DNA of 64,000 nt from Arenibaculum pallidiluteum (GCF_017355985.1 NZ_JAFIQU010000016.1:85916-149915); one strand, 5' to 3'. Shown: positions 37,181-46,305, counted from the stretch's first letter. Translations and numbers: made by a program. Notes: generated by a model from the sequence alone, not told the origin.

Positions 37181-38470
37181 ATGCCTTCCGACGGGCCGCG
37201 AGAGCCGGTCCATCTCGTCATGGTGGGGGCGACGCACCGCTCCTGCGCCCCTTCGATCCGCGAACTGCTCGCCACCGAGCCGCGCGAGCTGCCCGCCGTG
37301 CAGGCGCGGCTGCGCGCGGCGGGGCTGAAGGAAAGCGTTTGGATCTCGACCTGCGACCGGGTCGAGCTCGTTGCGGCGCATCCGGATCCCGCCGCCGTCA
37401 AGGTCGCCGCCACGGCGCTCCTGGCCGAGCGGGCGGGTCTCGCGCCTTCGGCCCTGGCGGAAAGCCTTCACTGCCTCGTGGACGAGGATGCCGTCCGCCA
37501 TGTCTTCGCGGTGGCGAGTGCGCTGGACAGCCAGGTGCTGGGCGAGCCGCAGGTGCTGGGCCAGATCAAGGCGGCATACCGCGATACGGTCGAGGGCGGG
37601 CTCTCGGGCCCCTCGGTCGAGGCACTGATGCAGGCGGCCTTTGCCGCGGCCAAGCGCGTGCGGACGGAAACCGCCATCGCCGCGGGACCGGTCTCCATCG
37701 CGGCGGCAGCGGTGCAGACCGCGCGCGACCTGCATGGCGACCTCGCCCGCTGCGGGCTGCTGCTGGTCGGGCTCGGAGACATGGGCATGCTGATCGCCGA
37801 GGCTCTGCGCGATGCGGGGCTGGCGCGCGTCACGGTAGCCGCGCGCAACGCCGGGCGGGCCGAGGCGGCCGCGCACCGGCTGGGCGGCCACTGGCTGTCG
37901 CCGGAGGCCGTCCCGGACGCGCTGCCCCAGGCGGACGTGGTGGTGACGGCGACCGGCCTCGGCCGATGGACCGTCACGGCCGAGTGCGTCGCCACGGCGT
38001 TGCGTCGGCGGCGCTCGCAGCCCATGCTGGTGGTGGACGCGGCCGTGCCGGGCGATGTGGAGCCGACGGTGGCCGCCCTGGCCGACGCCTTCGTCTACGA
38101 GGTCGCCGATCTCGAGCGGATCGCGACAGAAGGCCAGGCCGGCCGTGCCGAGGCGGCCCGGGCCGCCTGGATGATCGTCGGGGAGGCCGCGCGGGCCTTC
38201 GTCAGGTCGCGGGCCGAGCGCGCGGCGGTGCCGGCGGTTGCGGCGCTGCGGCGCCGCTTCGAGGACGAGCGCCTGCGCCTCCTGGCCGAGGCGCCGGGGC
38301 TGGATGCCGCGGAGGCGACGCGGCTGCTGGTGAACCGGCTGCTGCACGGGCCGTCGGAAGCATTGCGTCGGCTGGCGGCCGAGGGCCCGGCCGGCGGGGG
38401 TGAGGAGCTGCAGGCGGAACGGCTGCTGGCGCGGCTGTTTCCGTCCGAGGAAAAGAGCGAGGAAACGTGA
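37181..38470 (+). CDS. hemA: glutamyl-tRNA reductase (C5 route to 5-aminolevulinate)
   Basis: The 429-residue protein has the family landmarks: the catalytic motif [10 protein letters not shown] with Cys58 (usual form STCNR; Asn is Asp here), [24 protein letters not shown] for substrate binding, the Rossmann motif LLVGLGDMG, and the C-terminal dimerisation helices. It reduces glutamyl-tRNA to glutamate-1-semialdehyde. Alphaproteobacteria are best known for the one-step ALA synthase route, so this gene is notable. The ATG at 37181 is preferred over a GTG at 37154. Its stop overlaps prfA (GTGA), coupling the two. Confidence 0.88.
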   Translation: MPSDGPREPVHLVMVGATHRSCAPSIRELLATEPRELPAVQARLRAAGLKESVWISTCDRVELVAAHPDPAAVKVAATALLAERAGLAPSALAESLHCLVDEDAVRHVFAVASALDSQVLGEPQVLGQIKAAYRDTVEGGLSGPSVEALMQAAFAAAKRVRTETAIAAGPVSIAAAAVQTARDLHGDLARCGLLLVGLGDMGMLIAEALRDAGLARVTVAARNAGRAEAAAHRLGGHWLSPEAVPDALPQADVVVTATGLGRWTVTAECVATALRRRRSQPMLVVDAAVPGDVEPTVAALADAFVYEVADLERIATEGQAGRAEAARAAWMIVGEAARAFVRSRAERAAVPAVAALRRRFEDERLRLLAEAPGLDAAEATRLLVNRLLHGPSEALRRLAAEGPAGGGEELQAERLLARLFPSEEKSEET

Positions 38471-39528
38471 GTTTCGAGGACATGTTCGCCCGCGTCGCGG
38501 CGCGCCACGACGAGCTGCGGGACACGCTTGCGTCGGGGACCGCCGACGCGCAGACCTTCACCCGGCTGTCGCGGGAGCTGGCCGAGATCACGCCGGTGGC
38601 CGAGGCCATTGAGGAGCTGCGCCAGGTCCGCGCCGAGCGCGCGGACCTGGAAGGCATGCTGGAGGACCCGGAGATGCGGGACCTCGCCCGGGCCGAGATC
38701 GACGAGATCGACGCGAGGCTGCCGGGCTTGGTCCGGCGGATCCAGGTGCTGCTGCTGCCCAAGGACGAGGCGGACGAGCGCAGCGCGATCCTCGAGGTCC
38801 GAGCCGGCACCGGCGGCGACGAGGCCGCGCTCTTCGCGGCCGAGCTGTTCGAGATGTACCAGCGTTACGCGGGGCTGCGCGGCTGGCGCTTCGAGGTGCT
38901 GGAGAACGCCTCGACGGAGCTCGGCGGCACCAAGGAGGCCGTGGCCTCCATCGCCGGGCGCGGAGTGTTCGCGCGGCTGAAATTCGAATCCGGCGTCCAC
39001 CGCGTCCAGCGCGTGCCGCAGACCGAGGCGGGCGGGCGCATCCACACCTCGGCGGCCACCGTCGCCGTGCTGCCCGAGGCGGAGGAGGTCGACGTCCATA
39101 TCGACGAGAAGGACCTGAGGATCGATGTCTTCCGTTCCTCCGGCCCCGGCGGGCAGTCGGTCAACACGACCGACAGCGCCGTGCGCATCACCCATCTGCC
39201 GACCGGGCTCGTGGTCAGCCAGCAGGACGAGAAGTCCCAGCACAAGAACAAGGCGAAGGCGCTGCGCGTCCTGCGCGCGCGGCTCTACGAGATGCAGCGC
39301 GCCCAGCAGGATGCCGCGCGCGCCGCGAACCGGCGCAGCCAAGTCGGCTCGGGCGACCGGTCCGAGCGCATCCGCACCTACAACTTCCCCCAGGGCCGCG
39401 TCACGGACCATCGCATCAACCTGACGCTCTACAAGATCGACAAGGTGATGGCGGGCGAGGCGCTGGACGAGATCGTCGAGGCGCTGCTCGCCGCGGATGA
39501 GGCCGAGCGGCTGGCCGAGCTGCAATGA
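38467..39528 (+). CDS. prfA: peptide chain release factor 1
   Basis: The 353-residue protein recognises UAA/UAG and triggers peptide release. It has the GGQ motif at residues 228-230 within [16 protein letters not shown], the [16 protein letters not shown] block and the usual length. The start is a GTG inside the GTGA overlap with hemA; the next ATG lies inside the N-terminal domain. Its stop overlaps prmC (ATGA), the classical pairing of release factor and its methylase. Confidence 0.97.
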   Translation: MSFEDMFARVAARHDELRDTLASGTADAQTFTRLSRELAEITPVAEAIEELRQVRAERADLEGMLEDPEMRDLARAEIDEIDARLPGLVRRIQVLLLPKDEADERSAILEVRAGTGGDEAALFAAELFEMYQRYAGLRGWRFEVLENASTELGGTKEAVASIAGRGVFARLKFESGVHRVQRVPQTEAGGRIHTSAATVAVLPEAEEVDVHIDEKDLRIDVFRSSGPGGQSVNTTDSAVRITHLPTGLVVSQQDEKSQHKNKAKALRVLRARLYEMQRAQQDAARAANRRSQVGSGDRSERIRTYNFPQGRVTDHRINLTLYKIDKVMAGEALDEIVEALLAADEAERLAELQ

Positions 39529-40394
39529 CCGCGACGCCCACCCTGCGCGAGGCGCAACGCATGGCCGAGGCGCGCCTGCGCGAGGCTGGCATCGAGTCCC
39601 CCGAGCTCGACGCCCGGCTGCTGGTCCAGCACGCGCTGGGCCTCACGCGCGAGCGGCTGATGATCCAGGCCCGGGCCATGCTGACGCTGGCTATGGTGGA
39701 CCGGATCATGGCACTGGTGGAGCGCCGGGCCGCGCGCGAGCCGGTGTCGCGCATCCTCGGCAGGCGCGAGTTCTGGAGCCTGGAGCTGCGCCTGGATCCC
39801 AGCACGCTGGATCCCCGGCCGGACACCGAGACCGTGGTCGAGGCGGCGCTGTCCCGCGTCGCCGACCGCAGGGCGCCGCTACGGGTTCTGGATCTCGGAA
39901 CCGGGACCGGATGCATCCTGCTCGCCCTGCTTTCCGAGCTGCCGGCCGCGACCGGCCTCGGCGTCGACGTGCAGCCAGCCGCCGTCGCCACCGCCGCGGC
40001 CAACGCCGCGCGCCTGCATCTCGACGGGCGGGCCGCCTTCCGCCACGGCGACTGGGCTGCGGGGATCGACGAGCGATTCGATCTCGTGGTCTCGAACCCG
40101 CCTTACATCCCTGACGGGGACATCGCGGGCCTGGCGCCCGAGGTGCGCGCGCACGATCCGCTGCCTGCGCTGGCCGGCGGGCCGGACGGGCTGGACGCCT
40201 ACAGGGCCCTGGCCCCAGAGATGCAGCGCCTGCTCGCGCCCGGCGGTGCCGTGGCGCTGGAGGTCGGGCAGGGACAGGACGCCGCCGTTGCCGCCCTGCT
40301 CGCGGCGCAGGGGCTGCGCGACGTCCGCGTGAAGGCCGACCTGAACGGCATCGGGCGCTGCGTGCACGCGCTGGCGCCGGAGCCGCCGCGCTGA
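39525..40394 (+). CDS. prmC: release factor glutamine N5-methyltransferase
   Basis: The 289-residue enzyme methylates the GGQ glutamine of RF1 and RF2. It has an N-terminal helical domain, the SAM motif [15 protein letters not shown] (about residues 121-135) and the NPPY catalytic motif at 191-194. It overlaps prfA by four bases. In most alphaproteobacteria a DUF4167 gene follows closely; here it is 18.7 kb away at 59123, and the next gene, 10 bases after the prmC stop, is convergent. Confidence 0.96.
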   Translation: MTATPTLREAQRMAEARLREAGIESPELDARLLVQHALGLTRERLMIQARAMLTLAMVDRIMALVERRAAREPVSRILGRREFWSLELRLDPSTLDPRPDTETVVEAALSRVADRRAPLRVLDLGTGTGCILLALLSELPAATGLGVDVQPAAVATAAANAARLHLDGRAAFRHGDWAAGIDERFDLVVSNPPYIPDGDIAGLAPEVRAHDPLPALAGGPDGLDAYRALAPEMQRLLAPGGAVALEVGQGQDAAVAALLAAQGLRDVRVKADLNGIGRCVHALAPEPPR

Positions 40395-40404
40395 AGGGCA
40401 GCGC

Positions 40405-41454
40405 CTACTTCCGGATCCACTTGCCGTCCTTCACGAAGTCGGCGACCCGGACCATGCCGGTGGGCGGGTACAGCTCCAGCGCCAATGCCACGTCCATGTT
40501 CACGACCAGCGAGTAGGTCGAGAACCTGGCGATCGGCAGCGTGTCGAGCGGCCGGCCGGGCTCGTTCAGGATTTTCTCGACCTGGACGGCGGCAAGGGCG
40601 CCGATCATCTCCAGCCGCGTGAAGAAGGCGAAGAGCGCGTCGGCCTGCGTTACCGGAAGGGGGCCGCCGCTGAAAACCGGGAGGTGCCGCTCCACGGCCA
40701 TGCGTGTGAAGGGCTTCACCTGCTCGACCAGGAAGGTCGAGAGGCCGAAATAGATGCAGTCGACCCCGCCGGCCGCGAGAGTGTCCATGGCCTCGTCCAG
40801 CCGGCCGGGATCGGGCCGGCCGTCCCGGCCCTGGGGCAGGGGGACGGCTACGAGCTCAAAGTTCAGCTCCTTCGCCAGGGCGGCCATGGCGTCCTTGCGC
40901 TGGACGGAGCCGAGTTGGCCCGCGTCGTAGAGCATCCCCATGCGCCGGTACGGCCTGTAGGACGTCATGGCGTGGGCCTGTGCCGAAAGCGGCACGGCAT
41001 AGTCGGTGCCGGCGACGTTCGGGCGGCCCGTCCGATCCTCATGGCGCGAGATCTTCAGATCCACCGCGCCGCTGACATACATGTAGACCACGGGGATGTC
41101 GGTCACGTGCCGGGCAGGGTCGACGGCGTCATGGGGCCCCACGACCTCAAGCGTGACCTCGCTGTTCCAGGTGACGATCGCCTTCGCCTTCAGGCGCCGG
41201 GCCTCGTCCACGAAGGCGGGAATGGCCTGCCGATCCTGGGCCGCGTCGCGCATCACCACCTCGGCCGGCAGCCCCTTGTCCGCGAGATGGTCCAGGAAGC
41301 CTTGGCAGGCCTGCTCGCAGCCGCGCCAGGTGATCAGGTAGACGATGCCGCGATCTGGCGACGCGGCCTCGTGCGCCGGATCCGCCGCGCCGATGGACGC
41401 GGCCAGAGGGCCCAGGAGAAGCCCAGCGAGGAGGTGGAGGACGAGGCGGCGCAT
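40405..41454 (-). CDS. orphan ABC transporter substrate-binding protein (TrpX/DUF534-like)
   Basis: The 349-residue protein has a signal peptide (hydrophobic core LVLHLLAGLLLGPLAAS, cleavage near IGAA-D) and the two-lobed fold of the ABC_sub_bind family, with VYLITWRGCEQACQGFLDHLADKG, TWNSEVTLEVVGPHDAV and DCIYFGLSTFLVEQ. Relatives bind Trp or other aromatic amino acids, or unknown ligands. The frame is open from 41610; the ATG at 41454 gives a clean signal peptide. No permease or ATPase gene is adjacent, so a distant transporter or sensory role is possible. Confidence 0.8.
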   Translation of the reverse strand: MRRLVLHLLAGLLLGPLAASIGAADPAHEAASPDRGIVYLITWRGCEQACQGFLDHLADKGLPAEVVMRDAAQDRQAIPAFVDEARRLKAKAIVTWNSEVTLEVVGPHDAVDPARHVTDIPVVYMYVSGAVDLKISRHEDRTGRPNVAGTDYAVPLSAQAHAMTSYRPYRRMGMLYDAGQLGSVQRKDAMAALAKELNFELVAVPLPQGRDGRPDPGRLDEAMDTLAAGGVDCIYFGLSTFLVEQVKPFTRMAVERHLPVFSGGPLPVTQADALFAFFTRLEMIGALAAVQVEKILNEPGRPLDTLPIARFSTYSLVVNMDVALALELYPPTGMVRVADFVKDGKWIRK

Positions 41455-41640
41455 GATCGGTCCGGGGCTTGAGTTTGCCGGCGGCCGGGCGGCGTGGCAC
41501 CGCCGGTCGTCTGCCCCGACGCGCAACGGAATTATCGGGACGCGCAACGATACCATCATTTGGACCGCCGTTGGCGCAAATTCGCGTCTCGGCAGCCGGT
41601 GTGACAGCAAAGGGACCAGAGCTCATGGCGCAGGGTCATG

Positions 41641-42141
41641 TCAGTGGCGCGGGCCGAGCGCGCGCGTCATGACCGTGGCCGTTGCGGGGATCGCTGCGGC
41701 GTCCGTCTCCTGGTGCGATATGGAGAAACCGTGCTTGCGGTAGAAGGCGACGGCCCCGGAACTGCTCTCGAGCACCCGCACCTCCATCCGGTCCGAGGTC
41801 TCCAGCCGGGCTGCCGCGGCCTCCAGGAGAAGGGTCCCGATGCCGCGGCGCTGGCGTGAGGGCTGGACGTACAGGCCCCAGAGACAGGCCGTGCGGTTCC
41901 TCTCGGCAAAGATCACGGAGCCCACGATGCCGCCTCCGAGGAGAGCGCACAGGCCACGCTCGTCCGCGGCCGGCAGCATGGTGGCCGGGTCGGCGGCGTC
42001 GAGCTGCCCCAGCATGGCGGCCAGCGCCTCGGTCCCGAGGCTCGGCCCGTAGGTGGCCGTCCACGTCTCGCGCCAGAGCGCGCGGAGCGCCGGGCCGTCG
42101 GAGGTTGCGATCTCGCGGATCGCGATGTCGGATCGCGTCAC
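41641..42141 (-). CDS. GNAT family N-acetyltransferase
   Basis: The 166-residue protein has the GNAT fold: IREIATSDGPALRALW at the N-terminus, acetyl-CoA binding motif A LWGLYVQPSRQRRGIGTLLLEAA (about residues 87-110), and motif B MEVRVLESSSGAVAFYRKHGF. It transfers an acetyl group to an unknown amine acceptor. It begins a few bases downstream of a decayed Nudix gene on the same strand, and 186 bases separate it from the binding protein gene downstream. Confidence 0.88.
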   Translation of the reverse strand: MTRSDIAIREIATSDGPALRALWRETWTATYGPSLGTEALAAMLGQLDAADPATMLPAADERGLCALLGGGIVGSVIFAERNRTACLWGLYVQPSRQRRGIGTLLLEAAAARLETSDRMEVRVLESSSGAVAFYRKHGFSISHQETDAAAIPATATVMTRALGPRH

Positions 42142-42145
42142 ACCT

Positions 42146-42421
42146 TCATCCTAGAGGATCGCACGGAGCGCCGGAACAGCTGGCCGCTTCCCCCGGCGTC
42201 GTGAGCACGCTGAACACGCCCCGCAGGCCCGCCGCCGCGGCGCGAAAGCGCAGCCCTGCATTGGGACACAGCGGACGCGGAAGCGCGTCATGCGCGAAGT
42301 AGCCGATCTCGGCGATCACGCTGTTCGGCTGCCAGTTGCGGACCTCGCGGACATGCGCCTTGAAGCAGAGGACGCGGCCGCAGCCATCAGAAATACAGGC
42401 GAATACGCCAAGGCTGGGCAT
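42146..42421 (-). pseudogene. Nudix hydrolase remnant lacking the Nudix box
   Basis: This 91-codon frame starts MPSLGVFACISDGCGRVLC, like the first beta strands of a Nudix hydrolase, and jumps straight to EVRNWQPNSVIAEIGYFAHDALPRPLCPNA, like the C-terminal part of a common Nudix subgroup. The whole central region with the catalytic GX5EX7REUXEEXGU box, roughly 50 residues, is missing. The join is in frame, so a short protein could be made but would not be an active hydrolase. GGGGGAAG precedes the ATG. Similarity is by eye and recollection of the family, so moderate confidence. Confidence 0.45.
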
Positions 42422-42914
42422 TCCACTTCCCCCGATTCGTCTCGGCCCGTCGTTCCTTGCCGGCTGAAGGGGTTTCCGCGTCTGCGGGCGCCGCGACTGG
42501 GACAGTCGAAGCGGCGAACGCCTCGTGATCATGGATGTGTCTGCCCAGATGAAGTATGAAATGAAAGAGTCATGGGACCTTAAATATATGCCCTTCCAGA
42601 TCTCAAGTATTCCAAATAAACCACTTCAAATTTCAGTTGCAACATAATTACATCTTCGAAATGGGGATGAATGTACTCATTGAGTAGCGAAAAGCCGCTT
42701 CGTTAATCCATATAAACTGTTGGTGAGGTGAGCTATCGCGGGTTCAATGGTGGCGACGGATCGCTTCATTGGCCTGATATCCTGCTTTGTGCCTGCTGGG
42801 TGAAGCAATTCATATGCCGATCCGTCAGTGCCATATTGGCGCAATAGAACGATTGCTCGCCTGGTAGCCGGCTCGAGCATTTTCTTCAGGCCAAATATAA
42901 GGGGAGAATACATC
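42422..42914. other. AT-rich gene-poor stretch upstream of the RTX gene
   Basis: This region, above all 42540-42730, is strikingly A+T-rich compared with the rest of the window (for example TTAAATATATGCCC and CAAATTTCAGTTGC). It holds the possible transposase vestige described separately and the promoter region for the RTX gene, but no intact gene. I see no clear inverted repeats marking insertion-sequence ends. The composition change supports foreign origin. Confidence 0.7.
42677..42838 (-). pseudogene. possible C-terminal vestige of an IS5-type transposase
   Basis: The minus-strand frame ending at 42677 reads GTKQDIRPMKRSVATIEPAI followed by AHLTNSLYGLTKRLF. The arrangement basic-KR-S/A-x-EPxIxHL resembles the region around the catalytic Glu of IS5-family DDE transposases (RRR-S/A-xEPVIGHLK). 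Only about 50 residues are recognisable and no start or upstream catalytic Asp is present, so this would be a decayed remnant. The evidence is a short eye alignment only. Confidence 0.3.
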
Positions 42915-43688
42915 ATGGCTATTAACATTGGTACGCCAGAGGATGATGAAATTCTTGGAACTCCGGACGCCGATATTGCCATTGGCTTGGCAGGCAACGA
43001 CACGATCACCGGAGAGGCCGGCAACGACATCCTGGTCGGCAACGAAGGCAATGACGACATCGCCGGCGGCGAGGGGAACGACGCCATCGACAGCGGCGTC
43101 GGGGACGATACCATCAACACGGGCCAGGGCGACGACCATGTGATCGCCGGGCCCGGCGACGATACCGTCGGCGGCATGGCCGGCAGGGACTTCGTCAACG
43201 CCGGCGAGGGCGACGATGCCGTGCGGTGGAACGACCCGGTCGGTGACGTGGTCTTTGGCGGCGGCGGCAATGACGACCTGATCGGTGGTGACGTGGCGGC
43301 CGACTTCATCTTCGGCGGCGACGGCGACGACCTCGTCCAGGCCTTCAACAACCTGGAACAATCCACCGCGGGAGACGTGCTATTCGGCGATGCCGGCGAT
43401 GACGAGGTCATCGGCGGCAACGGCGACGACACGGTTTCCGGCGGCTCCGAGAACGATGTGATCACGACCAACGGTGGCAAGGACACCATCGTGGTCACGC
43501 CGGGCTTTGAGTACGACACGGTGACCGATTTCGATCCCGAGAACGATACCCTCAACCTTCAGGGCTTCGAAGACCCCAACATCACGGTCGAGCTCACCGA
43601 CGGCGGCATCGCCCTCAACTTCGGCAATGGCGACGTGCTGGTGCTGCAAGGCGTGAGCACCATGAGCGAAGTCAGCCTGCTGGTGTGA
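42915..43688 (+). CDS. RTX-type calcium-binding repeat protein
   Basis: The 257-residue protein is almost entirely GGxGxDxUx-type nonapeptide repeats, about a dozen, for example GLAGNDTIT, GEAGNDILV, GGNGDDTVS. It ends in a DTVTDFDPENDTLNLQGF segment like the C-terminus of serralysin-type proteins, then a short hydrophobic tail EVSLLV. It has no signal peptide; the family binds Ca2+ in a parallel beta roll and leaves by type I secretion using an uncleaved C-terminal signal. No HlyB/HlyD genes are nearby. GGGGAG lies 8 bases before the ATG. There is no catalytic domain, so it may be structural or adhesive. Confidence 0.85.
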   Translation: MAINIGTPEDDEILGTPDADIAIGLAGNDTITGEAGNDILVGNEGNDDIAGGEGNDAIDSGVGDDTINTGQGDDHVIAGPGDDTVGGMAGRDFVNAGEGDDAVRWNDPVGDVVFGGGGNDDLIGGDVAADFIFGGDGDDLVQAFNNLEQSTAGDVLFGDAGDDEVIGGNGDDTVSGGSENDVITTNGGKDTIVVTPGFEYDTVTDFDPENDTLNLQGFEDPNITVELTDGGIALNFGNGDVLVLQGVSTMSEVSLLV

Positions 43689-43696
43689 TCCAGTCG

Positions 43697-43725
43697 CCCC
43701 GGGCCCGGCACGTCCGGGCCCGGGG
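43697..43725 (+). terminator. terminator-like hairpin after the RTX gene
   Basis: A perfect 12-bp stem (CCCCGGGCCCGG at 43697-43708 pairing with 43714-43725) closes a 5-base loop 8 bases after the stop codon. No U-run follows. Confidence 0.65.
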
Positions 43726-43920
43726 TCGGGCCGCATCGCATGTCGCGGCCGGATTGCCTCCTCGCCAGCTTGGAAGCGCGCAGTTCCTTCTCCGGCATCG
43801 CGACCGATCCCGGCCATCGGCGGGGATCATGCGCCCGCGCCGGCGTGCTATCCAAGGCGGGGGCCGACAGGCATGATCCAATGCCCGTCCGGCCCCGCTG
43901 CGATCCCTTCGCGAGGAACC

Positions 43921-45006
43921 ATGACCACCTGGACCGACCGCCGCATCCTCGACCTGTTCGGCATCGAGCTGCCGATCATTCAGGCGCCCATGGCCGGCAA
44001 CACGACGCCGGAGCTGGTGATCGCCGTCAGCGAGGCTGGCGGCCTGGGATCGCTGGCCTGCGCGCAGTACACGCCGGCGCAGGCAGCCGAGGCCCTGGCA
44101 GCCGTGCGCACGCGCACAAGACGTCCGGTCAATCTGAACTTCTTCTGCCATGTGCCGCCGAAACCGGATCCCGTGCGCGCCCTGGCCTGGAGGGCCGCGC
44201 TGTCTCCCTACTACGTGGAGCTCGGGCTCGACCCGGAGGCGCCGCCGCCGGCCACGGGCCGGGCACCCTTCGACGAGGAGTTCTGCCGCATCGTCGAGGA
44301 GCACCGGCCGGAGGTCGTCAGCTTCCATTTCGGTCTCCCGGACCGCACGCTGCTGGACCGGGTCCGGGCGACGGGCGCGCGGGTGATCTCCTCGGCGACC
44401 ACGGTGGCCGAGGCGCGCTGGCTCGAGGCGCAGGGCTGCGACGCCATCATCGCCCAGGGGCTGGAGGCCGGCGGTCACCGCGGCAACTTCCTATCGGACG
44501 AGATCGCGTGCCAGGTCGGCACCTTCGCGCTCGTGCCGCAGGTCGCCGACGCGGTACGGGTGCCGGTGATCGCCGCCGGCGGGATTGCGGACGCCCGGGG
44601 CGTCGTCGCCGCGCTGGCGCTCGGCGCCGCGGCAGTCCAGCTCGGCACGGCCTATCTGCTCTCGCCGGAGGCCAAGGTGCCGCCCGTCCACCGGGCGGCG
44701 CTGCAGGCCAGCACCGATGATGGCACGGCGCTGACGAACCTGTTCACCGGCCGCCCCGCGCGCGGCATCATGAACCGGCTGATGCGCGAGCTCGGCCCGG
44801 TCTCGTCCTCGGTTCCGCCCTTTCCCATGGCGGGCGGGGCGGTCGCGCCGCTGCGGGCCGCGACCGAGCCTGCGGGGTCCGGGGATTTCGTCAGCCTCTG
44901 GTCGGGACAGGCTGCGGCCCTGGCCGAGGCGTTGCCGGCCGGCGAGCTGACCCGTCGGCTGGCGGCCGGGGCGCTGGAGAGGATCTCGGGCCGGCAGGGC
45001 GCGTGA
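43921..45006 (+). CDS. nitronate monooxygenase (2-nitropropane dioxygenase family)
   Basis: The 361-residue FMN enzyme has the family start PIIQAPMAGNTTPELVIAVSEAGGLGSL, IAQGLEAGGHRGNF with the conserved His of the active site, and VPVIAAGGIADARGVVAALALGAAAVQLGTAYL for phosphate binding. It oxidises nitronates such as propionate-3-nitronate and so detoxifies plant or fungal nitro compounds. The N-terminal and HRGNF motifs fit class I NMOs better than the gene at 30933 does. GAGGAACC precedes the ATG at 43921; an upstream ATG at 43873 lacks support. It converges with the AraC gene. Confidence 0.88.
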   Translation: MTTWTDRRILDLFGIELPIIQAPMAGNTTPELVIAVSEAGGLGSLACAQYTPAQAAEALAAVRTRTRRPVNLNFFCHVPPKPDPVRALAWRAALSPYYVELGLDPEAPPPATGRAPFDEEFCRIVEEHRPEVVSFHFGLPDRTLLDRVRATGARVISSATTVAEARWLEAQGCDAIIAQGLEAGGHRGNFLSDEIACQVGTFALVPQVADAVRVPVIAAGGIADARGVVAALALGAAAVQLGTAYLLSPEAKVPPVHRAALQASTDDGTALTNLFTGRPARGIMNRLMRELGPVSSSVPPFPMAGGAVAPLRAATEPAGSGDFVSLWSGQAAALAEALPAGELTRRLAAGALERISGRQGA

Positions 45007-45027
45007 CCCGCTCGTCGGCGCGACGGC

Positions 45028-46059
45028 TCAGGAATTCCCGGTCCGCCGCGAGGGCGCTGCAATGCCGGGATGGTGGCGCCTGCAAGCCTCGCCGGGCGTG
45101 GTGCCGAATTCCCGCTTGAAGGCTGTCGCGAAGTTGGCGGGGCTGGAATAGCCCGCGCGCCAGGCCGCCTCGCCGATGCCCGCCCAGCCGCGCTCAAGCG
45201 CCTCGCGCGCCCGCTCGAGCCTGCGCCGGCGAACGTAGTCCAGGACGGTCGTGCCGTAGGCCGCACGGAACAGCCGCTGGAGCGCGCTGACGCTCATGCC
45301 GAGCGCGGACGCCGCCGCGTCCAGGGTGAGGGTCTCGTCGAGCCGTGCCTCGAGGAAGTCGCGGACCCGGCGGGCGCTGCGGGCAGCCGCGGGGGCAAGC
45401 GGCTCGGCCAGCCTGGCCCGCCCTGACGGGTCCAGCGCCGCCAGCGCCTCGAACGCGATCTCGGCGGCCCTGCTCTGAAGGTACAGCCCCGCCAGCACCG
45501 GAGGGCAGGGCGGCCCCTCCAGCACCTCGCGGGCCAATGACACGAGACGCGCCGAGGGGCGCCAGCCGACGAAGGCCATGTGCTCGCGCGAGAGGCGCAG
45601 GACCGGCCCGGGATCCCGCAGCCCGGCGAGCCCGCCGCAATCCAGCCATTCCTGCTCCAGCGTCACGTTCACCTTGCGGACATAGGAGCCGCGCGGTGAA
45701 TGCCGGCGCAGCACCTCGGGACGCGCGAGGGAGACGATCGAGACGCTCGGCTCGTCAGCGCCGCCGAGGGCGAAGATCCGGCCGCCCAGCGAGAAGTCGG
45801 CGCGCCCGGCCAGGACGATGGAGCAGGTCAGGCGCGGCGGAAGCTCGATCTCTGTCGTCAGGTCGGTCAGGCCGCTGGCATCCGTCGCATGGAGCGTCAG
45901 GCCGCCAGCCAGGCGCACCAGCCGGTACTCGCCGCGCAACGCCAGGTCCTGCGCGGGGTCGCCGTCGAAGCGCAGGCAACCCCCGGCGTGCCCCGCCGCG
46001 ATGTCGGATTTCCGCACCAGGCCCGCGGACCCGCTGGCCCCCGTCCCTTGCTCCAACAT
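45028..46059 (-). CDS. AraC family regulator of siderophore uptake (PchR-like)
   Basis: The 343-residue protein has a degenerate N-terminal sensing domain (about 30-220) and a C-terminal AraC helix-turn-helix pair: TLDAAASALGMSVSALQRLFRAAYGTTVLDYVRRRRLERA and IGEAAWRAGYSSPANFATAFKREFGTTPGE. Regulators of this PchR group sit divergent from TonB-dependent receptor genes and activate them with the cognate siderophore. The start (46059) follows GGAGGT; the frame itself is open far upstream to 47481 but there it overlaps the receptor gene. A Fur-box-like site at 46113-46127 precedes it. Confidence 0.88.
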   Translation of the reverse strand: MLEQGTGASGSAGLVRKSDIAAGHAGGCLRFDGDPAQDLALRGEYRLVRLAGGLTLHATDASGLTDLTTEIELPPRLTCSIVLAGRADFSLGGRIFALGGADEPSVSIVSLARPEVLRRHSPRGSYVRKVNVTLEQEWLDCGGLAGLRDPGPVLRLSREHMAFVGWRPSARLVSLAREVLEGPPCPPVLAGLYLQSRAAEIAFEALAALDPSGRARLAEPLAPAAARSARRVRDFLEARLDETLTLDAAASALGMSVSALQRLFRAAYGTTVLDYVRRRRLERAREALERGWAGIGEAAWRAGYSSPANFATAFKREFGTTPGEACRRHHPGIAAPSRRTGNS

Positions 46060-46112
46060 GGATCCGTGACCTCCGAGACATTTTCGCGCGACGAGCATCG
46101 ATCCTGTGCGGG

Positions 46113-46127
46113 TGATAATCAATCGCA
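46113..46127. promoter_or_regulatory. Fur-box-like site A, araC/receptor divergent promoter
   Basis: TGATAATCAATCGCA: the left half matches the 7-1-7 Fur model TGATAAT-n-ATTATCA in all seven positions, the right half in four of seven. It lies about 55 bases upstream of the AraC regulator start. It shares the pattern TGAWAATSANTCGCAA with sites at 46245 and 52155. Confidence 0.6.
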
Positions 46128-46244
46128 AACCTGTGCGGCATAGTCGGCAGGGAGGCCGGCGCATGGTGGTCCCGCAAAGCAATCTGACGATCCGCCAGAA
46201 GCCATGCCGCTGGACGCGCTGCGGAGGTCCCGCATAGATCCGAA

Positions 46245-46259
46245 TGAAAATCATTCGCA
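46245..46259. promoter_or_regulatory. Fur-box-like site B, before the TonB-dependent receptor
   Basis: TGAAAATCATTCGCA matches the 7-1-7 Fur model in eleven of fourteen positions and sits inside an extended palindrome GAATGA-AAA-TCATTC (46242-46256). It lies about 45 bases before the receptor ATG, where a bound repressor would block transcription when iron is plentiful. Confidence 0.7.
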
Positions 46260-46305
46260 ATTCGTGCCGGCCCCTCCGGCCCGTCACGATAGGAACGACA
46301 GTGCC

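Noticed and set aside
34388..38347. 1319-codon minus-strand frame
   Set aside because: Antisense to rodZ-like, ispG and hemA; biased composition with no motif.
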